From the NCBI GenBank assembly GCA_001751155.1, contig MAXR01000230.1:1-8593 (forward strand): 8,593 bases of DNA, given 5' to 3'. Position numbers and translations under genes: made by a program. The notes under the pieces were generated by a model that ran no database searches, was not told the DNA's origin, and worked only from the letters and a program-made list of their open reading frames with translations. Positions 5,981-8,593 of the stretch are shown here, piece by piece. The stretch comes from Desulfuromonadales bacterium C00003068. GTDB lineage: Bacteria; Desulfobacterota; Desulfuromonadia; Desulfuromonadales; Desulfuromonadaceae. The number at the start of each line of letters is the position of its first letter. Within the stretch, counting starts at the first letter, position 1.

Positions 5981-8230
5981 GTGCCTATGCCTGAAACACG
6001 AAAACAACATCCTGAAACACGCAAGCGCCGGCGGGAATGGGGTCTCACCCTCGTAATCGTTGGGTTGATGTTTGGCTTCCCTTTTTTTGAAGATCAAATT
6101 TATAAACAAGCAGAGCAAGTTCAGCTATCCAACAACCTGCTGGTGTTGGCACTGATCAATATCAACATTCTGCTGATCATCCTTTTCCTTTTTCTAATTT
6201 TCAGAAATTTGTTCAAACTGATTATTGAACGGAAAAAGAATATTCCCGGGGCGCGGTTACGCTCAAAACTTGTTTTAACCTTTGTTCTACTCTCTCTCAT
6301 TCCAACCATGTTACTATTTTTTGCCTCAGCAGCTTTTATTACAAATTCCATCGACAATTGGTTTAGCTCCGAAATTGAGAGCTCACTGACAGAATCATTA
6401 GCAGTTGCGCAGACCTATTACAAAAATTCAGCAGCAAATGCTCTTTACTATGCAGATCAACTTGCGACACGCATCCAAAACGACAAACTACTTAACGACA
6501 GCCAACTCGACAACTTACGTCAGCTTATATCGGACAAACAAAAAGAATACAATCTCGGCATTGTTGAAATATTTTCTTCAACCCATGAAGAACTTGTTCG
6601 GGTTTCAAATCCCAATGTTCCGTTAGCTGAATTTACCAATCCAAGCTCTGATGCGATCCATAAAGCCTTACAGGGCGAACGCTTTACACGAATAACACCG
6701 ACGGGAAAAGCAGATTTGATCCGCGGCGTTGTGCCCATTATGTCTAATTGGAATGCCAACGATATTGTTGGAGTAGTTGTGGTAAATTATCATGTCCCCT
6801 ATTCGCTCGTCAGTAAGATGCAAGAGATCTCGTCATCGTACCAGCAATACAAAGAGGCACAACAACTTAAGGGGAAAATTAAACAAGGTTATATTGCGAT
6901 ATTGCTTTTGATCGCTTTAGTTATCATTTTTCTTGCTACGTGGTTTGGCTTTCGCCTTGCGCGCAGTATTACTGTGCCGTTACAGGAACTGGTCATCGCC
7001 ACCAAAAAAATTGGTACCGATAATTTAGACGTTATCTTACCCGCTCCGAGTGATGATGAAATTGGGCTTCTCATCGATGCATTTGATAAAATGACAGGAG
7101 AACTCCGTCAGGAGAAAGTAAGAATCAAGGACGCCCTTGATGATTTGCAGGATTCAAATATTGAGCTTGATCAACGTCGGCGTTATATGGAGATTGTCCT
7201 TAAAAATGTGACTGCGGGCGTTATCTCCCTCGATAACGATGGCATCATTACTACGATCAATAAGTCAGCTGAAACCATCCTTAAGATTCGTGCCAATCGT
7301 GTATTAGCTAAAAACTATCAAAACGTGGTCACAGCCAAACAACTCCAGATCATCAAAGGATTTTTGGGTGAATTACTGCGCTCAAACAAGGACTCAATTC
7401 GCCGCCAGATCTCCTTAAGCATACAGGGGCAACAACTCACCCTACTACTCAATATCACCAGCCTTCTCGATGAAAATAATCAGTTTATGGGGACGGTCAT
7501 CGTTTTCGACGACCTAACTCAACAATTGAAGACTCAGCGCATGGCGGCATGGCGTGAAGTCGCTCGGCGCATTGCGCATGAGATAAAAAATCCGCTGACA
7601 CCAGTACAACTGTCAGCTCAACGCCTTAGACGCCGTTATTTAGATAAATTTTCTCAAGATGATGATGTGTTTGACGAATGCACTCGCATGATCATTACGC
7701 AGGTAGATGACTTAAAAAACCTCGTCAATGAATTTTCAAATTTTGCCCGCATGCCCGCAAGTAACCCAACCCCGCAAGATCTAAACCTTATTATTTCGGA
7801 GACACTTGTTCTTTTTCAAGAAGGACATAAAGACATTGATTTTACCTTCGATCCAGCTGAGGATTTGCACGTACTTGAATTAGATCAGGAACAAATTAAA
7901 CGGGTAATCATAAATCTGCTCGATAATGCCATTCATGCGCTCGAAGATACCGCTACACCACGTAGAATTAAGCTTAAAACAAAAATGGTTTCACCATTAC
8001 AGATGATAACATTAACGATCAGTGACAACGGTTGTGGCATCCCTGATGTCGATAAACCACGGTTATTTGAGCCTTATTTCTCAACAAAAACAACGGGAAC
8101 AGGGCTAGGATTAGCTATTGTTGCCACGATCATATCAGATCATAATGGCTACATTCGTGTTAAAGACCATCAACCCCAAGGCACAGAAATCATTATTGAG
8201 TTGCCAATCAGAACCATTGAAAAAGTATAA
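5981..8230 (+). CDS. ntrY: NtrY-like membrane sensor histidine kinase (TM-sensor-HAMP-PAS-HisKA-HATPase)
   Basis: The 749-residue domain order matches NtrY. There are hydrophobic helices at about 21-36, 53-76 and 97-121, an extracytoplasmic sensor region of roughly 122-302, and a fourth helix at about 303-324. A HAMP linker follows (about 325-378, with the DEIGLL motif at 359-364), then a PAS domain from about 401 (VTAGVISLDNDGIITTIN). HisKA has the phospho-acceptor His533 in IAHEIKNPLTP. The ATPase domain shows the N-box NLLDNAIHAL (645-654), the G1 box SDNGCGIP (681-688), and the F/G2 boxes FEPYFSTKTTGTGLGLA. NtrY kinases phosphorylate NtrX and in other bacteria link to nitrogen, redox or envelope control; the signal here is unknown. 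The start is uncertain: GTG 5981 or ATG 5987, neither with a Shine-Dalgarno, and an in-frame TAA at 5963-5965 limits extension. An exact 11-bp direct repeat near the start gives the tandem peptide PETRK-QH-PETRK-RR. The regulator follows 12 bp downstream. Confidence 0.93.
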   Translation: MPMPETRKQHPETRKRRREWGLTLVIVGLMFGFPFFEDQIYKQAEQVQLSNNLLVLALININILLIILFLFLIFRNLFKLIIERKKNIPGARLRSKLVLTFVLLSLIPTMLLFFASAAFITNSIDNWFSSEIESSLTESLAVAQTYYKNSAANALYYADQLATRIQNDKLLNDSQLDNLRQLISDKQKEYNLGIVEIFSSTHEELVRVSNPNVPLAEFTNPSSDAIHKALQGERFTRITPTGKADLIRGVVPIMSNWNANDIVGVVVVNYHVPYSLVSKMQEISSSYQQYKEAQQLKGKIKQGYIAILLLIALVIIFLATWFGFRLARSITVPLQELVIATKKIGTDNLDVILPAPSDDEIGLLIDAFDKMTGELRQEKVRIKDALDDLQDSNIELDQRRRYMEIVLKNVTAGVISLDNDGIITTINKSAETILKIRANRVLAKNYQNVVTAKQLQIIKGFLGELLRSNKDSIRRQISLSIQGQQLTLLLNITSLLDENNQFMGTVIVFDDLTQQLKTQRMAAWREVARRIAHEIKNPLTPVQLSAQRLRRRYLDKFSQDDDVFDECTRMIITQVDDLKNLVNEFSNFARMPASNPTPQDLNLIISETLVLFQEGHKDIDFTFDPAEDLHVLELDQEQIKRVIINLLDNAIHALEDTATPRRIKLKTKMVSPLQMITLTISDNGCGIPDVDKPRLFEPYFSTKTTGTGLGLAIVATIISDHNGYIRVKDHQPQGTEIIIELPIRTIEKV
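5990..6021 (+). repeat. In-frame 21-bp-period direct repeat at the start of the sensor kinase
   Basis: CCTGAAACACG occurs at 5990-6000 and again at 6011-6021, exactly 21 bp (seven codons) apart, so the encoded cytoplasmic N-terminus reads PETRK twice before the first membrane helix. It looks like a small tandem duplication that kept the reading frame. The repeated unit is positively charged, which fits a cytoplasmic side before a membrane helix. Confidence 0.7.
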
Positions 8231-8242
8231 TATGGAGAAACC

Positions 8243-8593
8243 ATGAAACAAATTCTGATTGTAGATGACGAAAAAAACATTCGTGAAAGCATTACAGGCA
8301 TCCTGCACGATGAAGGATTCCAGACAAGAATTGCAAAAGATGGCCTAGGAGCGATTGAATCGGTCAAAGATGAAAAACCAGACCTCATATTGCTCGACAT
8401 CTGGATGCCAGGAATGGACGGCATTGACACCCTTAAGGAGCTACGCAGCCTCCACAGCGACTTGCAGATAATTATGATGAGTGGTCATGCCACGATTGAA
8501 ACTGCGGTCACAGCAACCAAACTAGGCGCTTATGACTTCATAGAGAAGCCACTGTCACTTGAAAAGTTACTTGTATGCATTCATAACGCATTA
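8243..8593 (+). CDS. ntrX: NtrX-like response regulator, receiver domain (C-terminal part beyond the window)
   Basis: The first 117 codons are open to the right edge with no stop. MKQILIVDDEKNIRES carries the acidic pair Asp8/Asp9. DLILLDIWMPGMDG carries the phospho-acceptor Asp52. IIMMSGHATIETAV carries the conserved Ser80, and YDFIEKPL the conserved Lys102, so the receiver is complete and looks active. The wording around Asp52 and SGHATIETAV is typical of NtrC/NtrX-type regulators, in which an AAA+ sigma-54 activator domain and a Fis-type DNA-binding domain follow; those parts are not visible here, so the output domain is inferred. The start is supported by GGAGA (8234-8238), 4 bp before ATG, and by the position 12 bp after the kinase stop, which indicates one operon and a cognate pair. 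Confidence 0.9.
   Translation, partial: MKQILIVDDEKNIRESITGILHDEGFQTRIAKDGLGAIESVKDEKPDLILLDIWMPGMDGIDTLKELRSLHSDLQIIMMSGHATIETAVTATKLGAYDFIEKPLSLEKLLVCIHNAL

Noticed and set aside
8232..8246. Four-codon mini-ORF (ATG GAG AAA CCA TGA) overlapping the regulator start
   Set aside because: It is formed by the GGAG ribosome binding site and the ATGA of the true start; there is no separate ribosome binding site, so it is probably coincidental.
8170..8430. Minus-strand 86-codon open frame spanning the kinase end and regulator start
   Set aside because: It is antisense to two clear domains and to their ribosome binding site; it is a shadow of the receiver-domain codons.

Overview
The window reads as ordinary chromosome from a Gram-negative bacterium of moderate GC content. 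LpxC indicates a lipid A outer membrane. An NtrY/NtrX-type two-component system indicates sigma-54-linked regulation. The specific combination (a phasin-like protein next to a UbiB-type kinase, and LpxC next to an NtrY-like kinase with an NtrX-like regulator) reminds me of Desulfuromonadia (the Desulfuromonas/Pelobacter/Geobacter relatives). That taxonomic guess comes from memory of gene neighbourhoods and protein style and was not checked by any search. All genes lie on the + strand.

Layout. (1) The left edge holds the last 90 codons of ruvB (Holliday-junction branch-migration ATPase). (2) Two codons on, in the same reading frame, is a large 780-residue gene that I cannot name. Its N-terminus looks like a PD-(D/E)XK nuclease/HsdR-N type fold whose catalytic E-x-K is missing. 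A middle segment faintly resembles the part of N6-adenine DNA methylases that follows the catalytic motif. (3) After a 100-bp gap with a plausible sigma-70-like promoter comes a pair: a 99-residue phasin-like coiled-coil protein and a 563-residue UbiB/AarF/ADCK atypical kinase. (4) A 208-bp, strikingly C-rich and G-poor intergenic region follows. It could act as a Rho-dependent terminator for the previous operon, and it carries a well-spaced sigma-54-like -24/-12 element ahead of lpxC. (5) lpxC (first committed step of lipid A synthesis) ends at a clear intrinsic terminator. (6) Then come a membrane NtrY-like histidine kinase and, after a 12-bp gap, the receiver domain of an NtrX-like response regulator that runs off the right edge.

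How they may work together. The kinase and regulator are clearly a cognate pair. If the cut-off regulator is a full NtrX-type sigma-54 activator, the sigma-54-like site in front of lpxC raises the testable idea that this two-component system controls envelope synthesis next door. The least explained object is the 780-residue protein after ruvB. I see no tRNA, rRNA, CRISPR array, insertion sequence or phage gene, and no gene-free stretch above 300 bp.
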